Shown: positions 1 through 11,895 of the stretch, piece after piece
Layout of the letters: each line of letters begins with the position of its first letter
Position numbering within the stretch: the stretch's first letter is position 1
NCBI GenBank assembly: GCA_963853835.1
Contig: OY970832.1
Coordinates: forward strand, 29,152,208-29,216,207
Origin: Calendula officinalis
Taxonomy: Eukaryota > Streptophyta > Magnoliopsida > Asterales > Asteraceae
DNA: 64,000 bases
Reading direction: 5' to 3'
Notes under the pieces: model-generated
Told to the model about the DNA's origin: nothing
What the model saw: the letters and a program-made list of their open reading frames with translations, nothing else
Database searches by the model: none
Made by a program: the position numbers and the translations under genes

Positions 1-1669
1 TGCTAGAGATGATAGATCCAATAGGTAGGTGACGATCAACAATTGTATTACAAGTGCAACTCTTAGAGGTATGAGACTTCATGGCACCTAGTGAACAAGC
101 ATCTAGGGTCAAGTGGCATGTTTGTCGCATCTTCGCCTTGAGTCAAGGTCTCACCATTAACTCGATTAAGTCATCCAATGTGAAATCATGTCAAAATAGA
201 TCTAGGTCTCACGCGTAGAGAATAATGACCCCGGATCTAAATTTAAACCACGTCTCACGTGAATTCAAAAATAGAAGCAAGTGATTTGCAACCGATTGGA
301 CGGCGTGAGTTAAATTTTAGGTATGGGAAAAAAATTTGTGATAAAATTTTATTAAGATATGAATGAATCATGTACTTCATTCATACCACTTCATAAGTCG
401 GTTTAATAAGCGGTAAAACTTTTAGCGATTATTAAGGGTTAAGTTTCAAATCATATTTAAACTTTGTTTAATCTCAAAACAATTTTAGATTAAAGTATAA
501 TCATAGATGATTAAACTGTAATCATCGATAATTAATAAGTAATCATTGATGATTAAACAGTGATCATAGGTGATTAAGAAATAATCATCGATGATTAACA
601 AGTAATCATTGACGATTAAAATTTTGGATGTTGTAATGTTTGTGTTTTAAAAATCATATTTTTAAATGTTTTATTACTTGTATCTAATAGAAAAGAAAAC
701 AACCACAAACGTAAATAAAACATGCAACGAATTTTGTGCAAACCTCGACCGATGAAATCCTAGGTTCGGTCACGTGAGTCATCACGACGGACCGAAGGGT
801 CAAACTAGGGGACGGGCCAACATGAACCCAATGGTCTCCCACTTGCTCCAAGACATTCTTGAGGAAGTAGAAACCAATACTTGTGAAAAATTGCAATCTG
901 CCAGAAAATTCCAGCAGACTTTGAAGCTCGAAAAGTCACTAAAGGAATCTTCGATAGTCTTCCCGGCCTTTTGGAAAGTTGTAGCCCACGACCTTGTAAG
1001 CATTTTAGGCTTTTGAATCGCCCAAAACGGAGTCCGTATGCCTCTGGAAAACCTGTTTTCGTACAGCCTCGTGTTGATGACGGAAATTTGTTGTTTTCTT
1101 CATTTGTCTTCAATTTTTGGTCAACAGTTTACAATAAAAAAATAAAGAAAGACAATCTATTATATTAATTTTACATTACAAATTGCCGCAAAAATGGCAT
1201 AAAAAATAAAAGAAAAAATTAAAAGATTACAACCAAATTTAGCCAAAAACACGGCTTTCCCAAAACAACCAACATTCAACCACAATCAATCACAAGGTCT
1301 AGGTTTTCATCGGTTTGCACAAACAAGCAACAATTGACAAGGCTTTGGCTTGGGATATGGTAAAATAACATGTTTTGCCATATACAACGATTAACAATTA
1401 ATTTAAATCCAAGCCAAATAAAATAAAAAATTCAATAAACAAGATTAATTTTTTATTTTAGATCTTGTAACTAGTAGCAATTAAGGTTCCAAATAAATCA
1501 AATTTTTAACCCAATTTAACAAAATTTTCGAAAACAACAAAGAACCCTAGGGTTCTTTGTTCCGTTCGGCGCACCAAGGGGGCCAAGAAAACAACGATTT
1601 TTGCTACTTTTTACAAGAAACTCGCTAGTTAAATCATCAATATGATGACTCGTGATACCACTGTTAGTG
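1..1669 (-). mobile_element. probable copia-type leader region (fragment)
   Basis: No convincing protein is encoded here. Read on the minus strand, the sequence next to the gypsy LTR at 1670 starts CTAACA followed by GTGGTATCA, which resembles the LTR end plus initiator-tRNA-Met primer site of the copia element at 56081-56100, although the primer match is imperfect after TGGTATCA. Palindromic AATCAT/ATGATT repeats at 486-620 also occur in the leader of that copia element. I infer the 5' untranslated part of a related copia element, cut by the gypsy LTR at one end and by the window edge at the other. It could instead be unrelated repetitive DNA. Confidence 0.35.
486..620. repeat. palindromic AATCATNGATGATT repeats
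   Basis: About five copies of an imperfect palindrome (TAATCATAGATGATTA and variants) lie at 20-30 base spacing. The same motif is arrayed in both LTRs and the leader of the copia element at 55164-63815, which links this fragment to that family. Confidence 0.7.
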
Positions 1670-4335
1670 TGTAACATCCCAAAAATCAGGGAAAATTTAA
1701 AAATTTTAAATAAATAAAATAAACCCTTTTCCCCCAAACGTACAAGTAACTCAAAGGTGCCAACTCGTAAATAAAATATAATTTGACTCATAATGCAGAA
1801 TAATAAATGAGTTCAAAAAAATGTTTGACTCAAAAGTATTTAAATCCAAATCCAAAACATTAAATCAAGATGCAACCCATCAACCGTTGACCTTCTCTTT
1901 GCCATTGCTAGTACCTGAAAAATGGAGGGGAGTGTTTGGGGTCAGCCACCGCTGAGTGAATAATCAACACAATAAACTTACACATACAAACAATCCACAC
2001 CACATAAGTGATCCCTAAAGACTCTACTCAATTCTCGTTTATTAGGCCTTTTATTAAATCTCAATTTGGTTCGCCAGTGCCGTGACGAATCCACAACGCG
2101 TGCCCCTGCTCTCGCGCTCGTCACTAGCACCCCTTCCAACACCCACCAGTGTCCCGCAGTACCACGCTGACAGTCGTGAATTGTACTTGGCTCGGGAAGA
2201 GTTGGCTACCTCATGAATCTCAAATATAGTTAGTTTTATTAACGTGTTGACCCATTACAACATGTACTCATATAAAACTAACAGCTCAAACTCAAGTATA
2301 TCATCTCATAGATATATAACCACATAGCACAACCTAAGTGCCTAACAAATCATAATCAAAACTCAAGTACACAGATCATTCCCAACAACAAGCTTAACTC
2401 AATCAATCACGGTTCATAACATATAGCACGTAATCATGAATCAAATGTAAGTGCAAGTTTAGAGTGAGATCACCCACCTCGAGTGAAGTAAGCTCCTAGA
2501 GTATCCTCGGCACGTACAAGTCACAACTCAGTTCCCAGAAGGTCCTACATCACATAATAAGACTAGGATTAAAACTCGGCTCAAAACTCAATTCATAGCA
2601 ATCTGCCAGAACCCGACACCCCCGCGGGAACTGTCATAACTCCCAAACCGCTCACTAGATTTTATTCAAATTTTTACAGTAGCTAAATGACCCAGAGGGC
2701 TACAATTATTCAGAAGACATCGGAAGCTGAATCCAAATATAAAGGGCTCAAAACAGGCTCACAAGACAGAATAGCTGAAGCGAAAACTATTCTGCGATGG
2801 TTTATTTAAACAGCGATAACTTTTGAACTGTAAATCAGATTAACGAGCCGTCAGCGGCATTGGAAAGAGGACTCGGAAAACTAGGGAGTAGTGCTGGCCA
2901 AAATTCCAGGAAAATATTTTAAGTGTGCTAAAAAAATGCTTAAACATTGCGAATAGATTCTATCAAAAATTCGGTTTGATATTTAAAACCCGATTTGAAT
3001 CCCGACATCAACCCGTTTATTCCCGAGGCCCCCAACAGCCCCAAAATCACTTTTATCACAGAACTTATATTCAAAAAAAATCTCGTTAATTTATTTGGGA
3101 AAACTATTCGGTTTAGGGAACCAAGAACCTTACGTGTTCGGTTTCCGGTTTTCGGTTATCACAGCGTTTATCAAAATGACGACGGTTTTAAACCCAACCC
3201 TTAACCCGCCCTTTAGAATAAGCGACCAACCCAATCACGACTCGATGGAAAACAATTTACTATGACAAACATAGGGCTCGAGAATACAACAACAGAAACG
3301 ATTGTATTAACAAGGTACGATGGTCACAACTCGACAAGGCAACCAAGCTAATAGAACCCGAACCCGTCATGGTCCGGCCATGAACCTACACAAAACTGGA
3401 TTAGCCTTATATCAACAATTAGGATTCGAATAAAACAAGAGGCAAACAGAAAGTAGAATACTACTGAATGAAGAACCAATTCTGCCCAAGCGAACTTGCT
3501 CGAAGGAAACGGCTCGATTATGGAATTGCTTAGGACTCGTCCCTGCTCAGTGATGGTTGCGATTATGATGAACAATAAACCCAAGGCTCGGAAATTCTTC
3601 TTTTCTGGTCACAAGATCGCTGCTGGAATTCAGAAAGAACGAGAGAGATGGAGAGCACCAAAGTGTTGTCGGCTGTAGGAATTTTTAGGGCTAAAGAATT
3701 CAGTTTATGGTATCCAATAATGAGGAGGATTATGGCTAAAAATAGTGATTCTTAGTCTCCAAGGAATAAACTCGACCAGGCTTCAACACAGGGGGAGATC
3801 GAGTGGGCTGGAATTTCGCAGCAGGCTTGGGCTCAAGCTAATAAAATGAATCTGCTCCACCAAGAATGTATTCGGTTCTATCAGCTTCCATGCTTTGGGC
3901 TAGGCCAACTTGAACTGGACTTGGGCTAAACCATTTAAAAGAGAACTCTAGGAAAATTGGAGTAAGGGGGCGCCTAGAATAAATCAAGAAAGACGAGGGA
4001 GATAGGCCTTGGCCTATCGGCCGGCCTCGAGAATTATTAAACGTCTACTTTTATTAATTCGGGATTAATTGCCACAACACATTTAATTAATTCAAAAATA
4101 ATTTCTCAAGAACTTAATAACACTCTAGTTATTAAGTTATTAATCCTCGTGATAGGTTAATTCCCACTTAAACGACACCCTTGTCATTAAAAGAAGCAAT
4201 GCATATTTATTTTACTCGAATTAAATACACATTAAAGCACACAACATGCATAAATATATCTCAATTAAATAACCGTCACACAATTATTTAATAAAAAGTG
4301 AATAATTCAATTACATAAATTTTTAGGGCGTTACA
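1670..4335 (-). mobile_element. Ty3/gypsy long terminal repeat (about 2.7 kb)
   Basis: Read on the minus strand the LTR begins TGTAACGCCC at 4335, 17 bases after the pol stop codon, and ends GGGATGTTACA at 1670, so it has matching TGTAA/TTACA ends. Its 3' portion (a block around 1900-1960 in the window) and an internal block (around 2815-2860) are clearly related to the plus-strand LTR at 49846-52568, so both belong to one family. It has no long ORF of its own. It serves as the 3' LTR of the pol fragment at 4353-6212. The sequence beyond 1670 does not look like host DNA, so it probably inserted into another element. Confidence 0.7.
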
Positions 4336-4352
4336 ACTCAACTCCACTTGAA

Positions 4353-6212
4353 TCAGACTTCGTCCCCGAAGTCATCGCTAGGAAACAGCTCAGGATAATG
4401 CTCTATCATCTCAGCCTCGGGCTCCCAGGTCCACTCTAACCCTTTTCGGTGCTGCCACTGCACCTTCACGATAGGAATTTCTTTATTACGCAAAGTCTTC
4501 ATCTTTCGATCCAGGATGGCAATAGGTTTCTCGATGTAGTTTAATTTCTCGTCGATCTGGATATCTTCCAACGGTACAATCTCTGACTCGTCGACAATAC
4601 ACTTTCTCAGCTGAGACACGTGAAATGTATTGTGGATAAGGCGCAACTCATCGGGCAACTCTAATCTGTAGGCCACCCTGCCAACTCGTGCGATCACCTG
4701 ATACAGACCAATATACCGAGGTCCCAAATTTCCCCTCTTCCTGAACCGAATAACGCCTTTCCATGGGGAAACTTTGAGCAACACATAATCACCGACCTGA
4801 AACTCTAACACTGACCGCCTCTCGTCAGCATAACTCTTTTGCCTGCTCTGTGCGGTGACTAGTCTCTCACGAACCTGCTGAATCAACTCAGTAGTTTTAA
4901 GCACAATCTCCGTACTACCGAGTACTTTGTGGCCAACTTCGCCCCAACAGATGGGTGTCCTGCACTTTCTGCCATACAACATCTCAAAGGGCGCCACGCC
5001 TAACTCGAAAAATAATAAGTTAGAACAATTTACGATAAAACGAAGAGAAGAAATGGAATAAGAAGGCTCGCGCACCTATACTTGAATGAAAACTGTTGTT
5101 GTATGAGAACTCAGCCAGCGGTAGGTATTTATCCCAACTACACCCGAAGTCTAACACACATGCCTGCAGCATGTCCTCTAGCGTCTGAATCGTGCGCTCA
5201 CTCTGACCATCGATCTGCGGATGAAAAGCCGTACTGAAATGAATCCTCGTACCCATCTCCCCTTAGAATCGCGACCAAAACCGCGATGTGAAACGTAGGG
5301 ATGGAATCGGGTCCGGACCCGACCCGGATGGACCCAGACCTGAAATACCCGAGACCCGATTTAGGAGGATTAGTAGACCCGAGAACCGAACCGTTTTACA
5401 GAATACGGTTCCGGGTTCGGTTCGGGTAAATCGGGTATATACACGATTGGAACCGAAGTAGTATTTGGAGTCGTTTTTTGGTGTTTTTATCAAATTCATT
5501 AGTTTATACATGTAATATTATAATTATTTACAAATAACAATTGTTTAATTAATATGAATCAAGTACTATTAATAGTATTATACCACAATAAATTCCAAAT
5601 ACATAGTTAATTATTTCGGTTCCGGGTCTTAGACCCGATTTGTTCCATACCCGACGTACCCGGACCCGATTTACCCGGACCCGAAATACCCAATACCCGA
5701 TTTCTCAAAAATGTTGGACTCGATACCCGAACCGATTTTTAGTAATCCGGTTCCAAACGGTTCCGGTTCGGTACGGGTACGGTTTCGGGTCTTCGGTTCT
5801 ATGTCCCATCCCTAGTGAAACGCGTATCTCTGTCAGAAACAATAGACACCGGCACCCCGTGTCTTGACACAATATCTTTCACAAAAATATCAGCCATCTT
5901 CTCTGCCGACGATGCCTCACGAATAGGGATAAAGTGAGCACTCTTGGTCAAACGATCGACCACAACCCATATAGCATCAAAACCACCTGGAGTCTTTGGT
6001 AACATGGTAATCAAATCCATTGTTATCTGCTCCCATTTCCATACCGGTATCTCTAATGGCTGCGACAAACCATGCGGTTTCTGGTGCTCTGCCTCCGACA
6101 AGTCAAGCACTTCTCTACATAATCAGCTACCTCAACCTTCATCCCCGGCCACCAATAACTGTCACGAAGGTCTCGATACATCTTTGTCACCCCGGGGTGA
6201 ATAGAAATGAAA
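4353..6212 (-). pseudogene. Ty3/gypsy pol fragment: integrase and C-terminal chromodomain-like tail
   Basis: Only the 3' end of pol is left: the edge of the integrase zinc-binding region near 6210, the integrase core at about 5825-6110 (VDRLTKSAHF, SDRDTRF), its continuation at 5020-5256 (FHPQIDGQSERTIQTLEDML), and the post-integrase domain to the stop at 4353 (PFEMLYGRKCRTP, VGDYVLLKVSPWKG, FHVSQLRK, and a W-x-W-E type chromodomain-like end around 4370-4450). The core is interrupted by the 519-bp hAT-type insert at 5296-5814, and a further frame disruption lies near 5010-5060. Gag, protease, reverse transcriptase and RNase H are absent because the copy stops abruptly at about 6212. It cannot encode a working integrase. 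Confidence 0.88.
5296..5814. mobile_element. hAT-type MITE inside gypsy integrase
   Basis: The insert starts TAGGGATGG and ends CCATCCCTA, a 9-bp inverted repeat, and is flanked by a perfect 8-bp duplication GTGAAACG at 5288-5295 and 5815-5822, the hAT hallmark. Removing insert and one duplication makes the integrase frame contiguous. The inner ends are rich in CCGGACCCG and CGGTTCCGG units in opposite orientations; the middle (about 5450-5620) is AT-rich. No transposase is encoded. Confidence 0.9.
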
Positions 6213-6486
6213 TGTTTCAAACTCATTATTATATATAAACTATAATTATAAATTTAGATGTAATTCTATATATAAATTATAATATAAATCAACAGACATA
6301 ATTTTTTTATGAAATTAATACACATATTTATAAATTTTATAAAAAAGTTCATGGCACACTTTACACTTTTTTAGAAAGTTATTTTTTAGTAAAACAAATG
6401 TTGTATTCGCATAACACCTACATTAACAAAATCCATAATATACAACCTAACAACAAAAGTTAATTAATAACCTAAAAACAAAAGAC
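6213..6486. other. AT-rich spacer, nothing recognised
   Basis: Low-complexity AT-rich sequence between the broken edge of the gypsy pol and a Tourist-like MITE. I see no ORF or element ends. Confidence 0.5.
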
Positions 6487-6489
6487 TTA

Positions 6490-6691
6490 GGTGTGCTTGG
6501 TTAAGAGTTATGGATACCAAGGAATAGGTAAGACAATGACTAAATGAGCTTGGTTGGATATAATGAAATCGATCATTGCTTAGTAGTGGGTAATGAGCCA
6601 TTACCCATTAAATTGGGGGTAATGATTAGTATTCCCCATCATTCCCTTTCTCATTCTCTTTCCCTTTTCTTAATACGAACCAAGCGCACCC
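6490..6691. mobile_element. Tourist-like (PIF/Harbinger) MITE
   Basis: The ends GGTGTGCTTGGTT and AACCAAGCGCACCC are inverted, and TTA is duplicated at 6487-6489 and 6692-6694. The 202-bp size and 3-bp TTA duplication fit Tourist-type MITEs. Non-coding. Confidence 0.75.
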
Positions 6692-6750
6692 TTAATATTT
6701 AGGGGTTTGATCTCACCCATGGTGAACAATTACCATAAGACAATAAAAAA

Positions 6751-7082
6751 TACTTCCTCTTTTTAAAAATAAATGATACACTTTTATTTTGAGGTGTTTC
6801 AAAATAACTGATACACTTTAAAACTTGTCTTATTCGGTAAAAAGTATTGGGATCCATATTTACTAACTATCTTTTTTAATAAAATGAAATGACTCATTTA
6901 TCCTTATTTTTACTTTTAAACATCATTAAACCCACTATAATCAAAATATCTGGTACCAATCAGTCATTAACTATTCAATTTAAGACATGTTTGGAAAAGT
7001 TTATTCAATTTAAAATTAGTTATAATTTTTTGGCTAAAAAAACATAAAACCTAAATTGTATCACTTATTTAGGGAGGAAGTA
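6751..7082. mobile_element. Stowaway (Tc1/mariner) MITE
   Basis: Left end TACTTCCTC with AAATGATACAC nearby and right end GGGAGGAAGTA with TGTATCACTTATTT form an inverted repeat of roughly 28 bp starting from a TA target duplication. This is the typical plant Stowaway terminus. The copia element at 7090 begins 8 bases beyond its right end. Non-coding. Confidence 0.8.
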
Positions 7083-7089
7083 TGTAAAC

Positions 7090-7934
7090 TGTTGAAAAAG
7101 TTGTGATAAAATGATTTTTCACCAACTTTGGACCTATATAATTCTATGTATATTCGTTATATATTGTTATTGATTGGTAGCTTTGTGTTCTCCTTTGTGA
7201 GAGCTACGCTACGGTATATAGCGTGTCCAAAGTAGAGTTGTGGTGAATGAGATATCGACTCTCAAAGTAGGGTATTTGAAACAAGAAATCTTGGAAGTGG
7301 GGATGTTGGGAGAGTATCCCACATTGGAAAAAGATCGAACCATGTGTTGGTTTATAAGGTTGGAAGTATGATGGAAGATTAAATCCTTATACATGGATGC
7401 AGCTCCGAAATCCCGGGCTCGTGTGGGTTAATTTTTTGCATGACCTGCGTATACTGAGTTCGTATACTGACCTCCCGGACTGAGTTCCTGGACTGAGCAG
7501 TCAGTTACGAAATTTCTGCAGTAAATGCAGTTTGCTGTTATGATTTCTTGTTTAATAGTATTGAATGCATTTAATGTTTTGATTAAACATCACTTGGCAT
7601 TCTACACTATAAATAGAGACCTTGGGTCTCATTTGTAGACACACTTTCACTCACCTTCTTCTACATCACAGTTTTCTCTCCTAAGAAAACACTCTAAACT
7701 TTGGTTAGTGTTCTGGCTTGGATTATATCCGGTAGTGTAAAACTACTCGATTGTTTTACCATGGGAAATAGACAACGAATCTATTTTAAGGGGATCGTGA
7801 ATTTCACGAGACTCAACCAAAACCTTGTTCTTGTTTGTTCTATTTATTTGTTTCAATCTTTTGTAAACGTTATTTCGTCAATTTCCCTTATTGTAATTGT
7901 ATTTTATTAATGAAAATTGGTATTAGCTCCTACA
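7090..7934 (+). repeat. 5' LTR of the non-autonomous copia element
   Basis: This 845-bp LTR has a TATA box (TATAAATAG at 7608-7616) with a plausible transcription start just downstream. It lacks about 370 bp present in the 3' LTR: the CG/G tract and most of the ATACTGACC repeats around 11445-11830. Confidence 0.88.
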
Positions 7935-8548
7935 AACTTAAAATAGATTTTTCCTCTCTTTGCTAATACCGGTTGGAAAATACAAAAGTCTTTTTTCGGT
8001 TTTTTGCTCTTTAATAGCATAGATTCGGAAAAAGTGGTGATTGAAACGTTTATTTAGAACAAAAGGTTCAATTGAAGTTTTTAGAAAATTTCCAATTTTG
8101 TTTTGTTTAAATTGTTAAATCAAATTTTTGGATTTAAAGTTTATTATATCAAGTTTCAAAGTTTGATTTTGAATAACTTGATATATTGTTTAAAACAATT
8201 TTGGATTTAAATTTTTTTTTGTAATCAAGTTTGCCTTGGCTACTTGATTTTCTCATACTTGTGAAAAAGCTAAAATTCTTCGGGATCTTTATCGATGGAT
8301 TGATTTGGCATCTAGAATTTGCTTTCAAAGTTTGAGAATTTTTGGAGTTTCTAATGAAACTTATGTTTGATGGTTATAAAGTTTCGAAAGTTACAATACT
8401 TGAAAAGATACAAGATAGTCTTTGACTTCTTAAGTTGATTCCTAAAAGGATGATATTTGAAATATATCTTTTAGCTAGTTGTATTTGAGAAACTTATATA
8501 ATTTTGGATTAAGACTAATTTGTCTTATGTGTACTTTTCAGTTGAAAG

Positions 8549-9909
8549 ATGGAAAGTGGAATGGATACGCCGCCGGCATCCACCGTGTTGACTCCACCTA
8601 TTGTGAATGTTATTCCTTTAGTTGGAACCCAAGTAGCCGTGAACACCGTTGCCAACCATGCCGAAAGGCCCGAAAAGTTCAATGGTTTGAATTTTAAAAG
8701 ATGGCAACAAAAGATGTTCTTCTACTTGACCACGTTGAACCTTGCAAGGTTCTTAACCGAATCCGCTCCTACGGTTGTTGATGGGGAGAACGACGTTCAA
8801 GCTGTGAACGCGCGGATTATATTTGCCGAAATTATGTCTTGAACGGCTTGATTGATTCTTTGTATAATGTGTATTGCAAAATAACGACGTCCAAACTCTT
8901 ATGGGAGTCGTTAGATCGCAAATACAAGACCGAAGATGCCGGAACAAAGAAATTTGTTGTTGCCCGGTTCTTGGATTTTAAGATGCTTGACTCAAAATCC
9001 ATAATGAGTCAAGTGCAAGAATTTCTAGTGTTGTTACATGATATACATGCCGAAGGAATGGTGCTTAGTGAGACATTCCAAGTCGCGGCTATTATTGAAA
9101 AGTTACCTCCTAGTTGGTTAGACTTCAAGAATTACCTTAAGCATAAGCGAAAGGAAATGTCTATTGAAGATCTCGTTGTTCGTCTTCGCATTGAAGAAGA
9201 CAATAAAGTTGCTCAAAAGATTGGTTACTTGCCCGAGTCGGCAAAAGCTAATGTTGTTGAGAATGGGGAATCTTTTAGGAGAAACAAAGGCAAAGATGTG
9301 GTCAAGGTGAATAACAAGAATGGTCATTTGAAACCAAAAGATGGGATTGTGAAAAAGAAATTCCACAAGTTTAATGGCACGTGCTACAATTGTGACTAAA
9401 AGGGTCATAGGGCTTCAGAGTGTAAGCAACCGAAAAGGGAAAATGCACATGAAGTTAATGTGGTGGACCATAGTGATGAACATATGCAACTTGTGCCAAT
9501 GATATCCGATATCACGGCAATGATCTCGGAAGTGAACTTGGTAGGAACTAATGATGGTGGTTGGTTCGTTGATACGGGTGCTACCTGTCATGTTTGTTTT
9601 GATCGAGCCCGATTCACCACATTCAAAGAGGTTGACAATGGTGAAAAGTTGTTTATGGGGAATGCGGCGACGGCCGACGTGAAAGGAGAAGGAAAAGTGG
9701 TCTTGCAGATGACCTCGGGAAAAGAACTTGTGTTGAGCAATGTGTTGTATGTGCCGGAGATTCGTAAGAATCTTGTTTCTGGGTGGTTGTTGAACAAGTT
9801 TGGTTCTCGTTTAGTGTTTGAATCGGACAAGGTTGTGTTAACCAAAAGTGGAATGTTTGTGGGGAAGGGCTATGCCCTTAACGGCATGTTTAAATTAAAT
9901 GTCGTTTAA
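8549..9909 (+). pseudogene. copia gag plus protease, frameshifted
   Basis: The gag starts at 8549 (MESGMDTPPAS) with the typical copia gag core (FNGLNFKRWQQKM, LWESLDRKYKTEDAG, FKMLDSKSI, PPSWLDFKNYLKHK). The frame shifts near 8810-8840, probably through a small deletion, then runs to 9399. A TAA at 9397-9399 sits inside the CCHC zinc knuckle, between CYNCD and KGHRASEC. The same frame continues to 9909 through a protease motif (WFVDTGATCHVC, about 9562-9597) and a short pre-integrase-like segment, then ends at a TAA. Integrase and reverse transcriptase are missing, not merely broken. In an intact relative this would make the capsid-like shell and its protease. Confidence 0.88.
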
Positions 9910-11141
9910 ATCAATTATTATTATGAATAAAACTTTATCATTAATAAAACTTTATTATGTTTCTTATTCTTGGGTTATTTAAAATTATGTCATGAATTTA
10001 AAGTCTTATTTTATTTAATTGCATAGAAACATTACATATCGATTCAAACTTAGAAGTGTAACGAATTCATTCGTCCATTTGTTTGAAAGAAATAACCAAA
10101 ACTCCTTAATGAACACTAAAGAGTGTAATTTTACTTTAGAGAAAAGTAAAAATGAAGTAATTGATAAATTAATTTGTACAAATGTGGGGGTAAGTCGTGT
10201 GTCGACTACTTATCGGTTATATAAGATAGCTCGTGAAGGTTAGATGAAACATTGTACGAATTTTGGTTTGAAAGAAAACCATCTTATAAATACGTATAAA
10301 TGTGGGGTTACCTTGCTAAGGTATTCATTCATCTTTATAAATCTATATCAAATAAGGAAGATATTCCAAATAATTGATATATATTGGTATATATTATTGT
10401 CTTGCATTTACATTAGTCAAGTGTACAATGTATAATGGTAAGACATAATATGATATGACAACTACTCTCAAGTGAAGTTATCATGATTGATTATAATAGT
10501 TAAATGATAACATTGCGGATCCGCTTATGAAAAAGGCTTAAGTAGAGAGTTAGTTATGGAATGGGACTAAAGCCCTTGGAATAAAGTTTATGCGAAGGAA
10601 ACCCAACCTAGTTGACTGGAGATCCCAAGATCTAGGTTCAATACGACAACCTAATTGTATAAACGAAGGGATGTCACTGTGGGGGTAACGGAATTCCTCC
10701 AAACATTCTTTAAAGGGAATAAATTTTACTACTTCCTAGTCCATTCCTAGTTCAGTGACAATGAGGATAAGCACTACGGCTTTTAATGATTCCTTGTAGA
10801 GAATCACCTATGTGAGAGAGAAGTGAGGTCGCTTCGAATGGAATTGTTGGGGCACAATTCTTAGTAGCTCTCGCAGAACCAGGCAGTATCCATGACCAAG
10901 ACGGGCACGATAAGAGGATATGAACAAGTTAGGGAGAGTCGTGTGAGAATGTATACTGTCGTTTACACAAAAGACGGATTCAGTTCAAGGACATCGCGTC
11001 TACTGACTGCTAGGAGACTAAGTGTGCTTCTCAAGGGAGGGTTCAAAGGCTAACACCTACCTATCCTTTGCAAGACTTAACTGTTGAACTTTTATCGATA
11101 TTTTGTGGTGTTTTCAATCGATCTCTATTCATGTGGGGGGT
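9910..11141 (+). other. non-coding 3' interior of the copia element
   Basis: This replaces the integrase-to-RNase H segment of an autonomous element. I see no protein similarity. The last 600 bp resemble a copia 3' untranslated region and end in the polypurine tract. Confidence 0.6.
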
Positions 11142-11463
11142 TGTTGGAAAAAGTTGTGATAAAATGATTTTTCACCAACTTTGAACCTATATAATTCTAT
11201 GTATATTCGTTATATATAGTTATTGATTGGTAGCTTTGTGTTCTCCTCTGTGAGAGCTACGCAACGATATATAGCGTGTCCAAAGTATAGTTGTGGTGAA
11301 GGAGATATCGACTCTCAAAGTAGGGTGTTTGAAACAAGAAATATTGGAAGTGGGGATGTTGAGAGTATCCCACATTGGAAAGATCAAACCATGTGTTGGT
11401 TTATAAGGTTGGAAGTATGATGGAAGATTAAATCCTTATACATGTGTTTTACCCGCACGCCTA

Positions 11464-11514
11464 CGCGCGCGCGCGCGCGCGCGCGCGCGCGCGCGGGGGG
11501 GGGGGGGGGGGGGG
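11464..11514. repeat. (CG)n followed by poly-G tract
   Basis: About 16 CG dinucleotides run directly into about 20 G. This is alternating purine-pyrimidine (Z-DNA prone) DNA next to a homopurine run, inside the 3' LTR only. Run lengths in an assembly are uncertain here. Confidence 0.9.
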
Positions 11515-11639
11515 TTGCAAATAATTTGGACCGAGTGGCCCGAAATGGCTTAAACTCAAGTGCACCCGGGCGACTTGCGGACACGAATGCAGCTCCGAAA
11601 TCCCGGGCTCGTGCGGGTCAATTTTTTTCATCTTGTCGA

Positions 11640-11895
11640 CACTGCAGTATGCTCGTACTGACCGCCTCAGTACTGATCAGTCTCATACTGACTGGTCAAT
11701 ACCGACCACCTCGGTACTGAGTTTTTCGACACGTACTGCGCTGCAGTACTGACCTGCAGTCTCATACTGACCTGCGCACCAGACAGTCTCATACTGACTT
11801 TCCAATACTGAGTTCCTGCAGCTGCTGTCTGATACTGACCTGCGTATACTGACTTCCAATACTGACCTGCGTATACTGAGTTCGTATACTGACCT
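11640..11895. repeat. degenerate tandem repeats of ATACTGACC
   Basis: More than ten copies of ATACTGACC/ATACTGAGT-type units, spaced 10-25 bases, inside the 3' LTR. The 5' LTR keeps only the last two or three units (about 7440-7490). Confidence 0.8.

Noticed and set aside
11442..11720. Arg-Ala/Gly-rich frame
   Set aside because: Translation of the CG and G tracts within the LTR.
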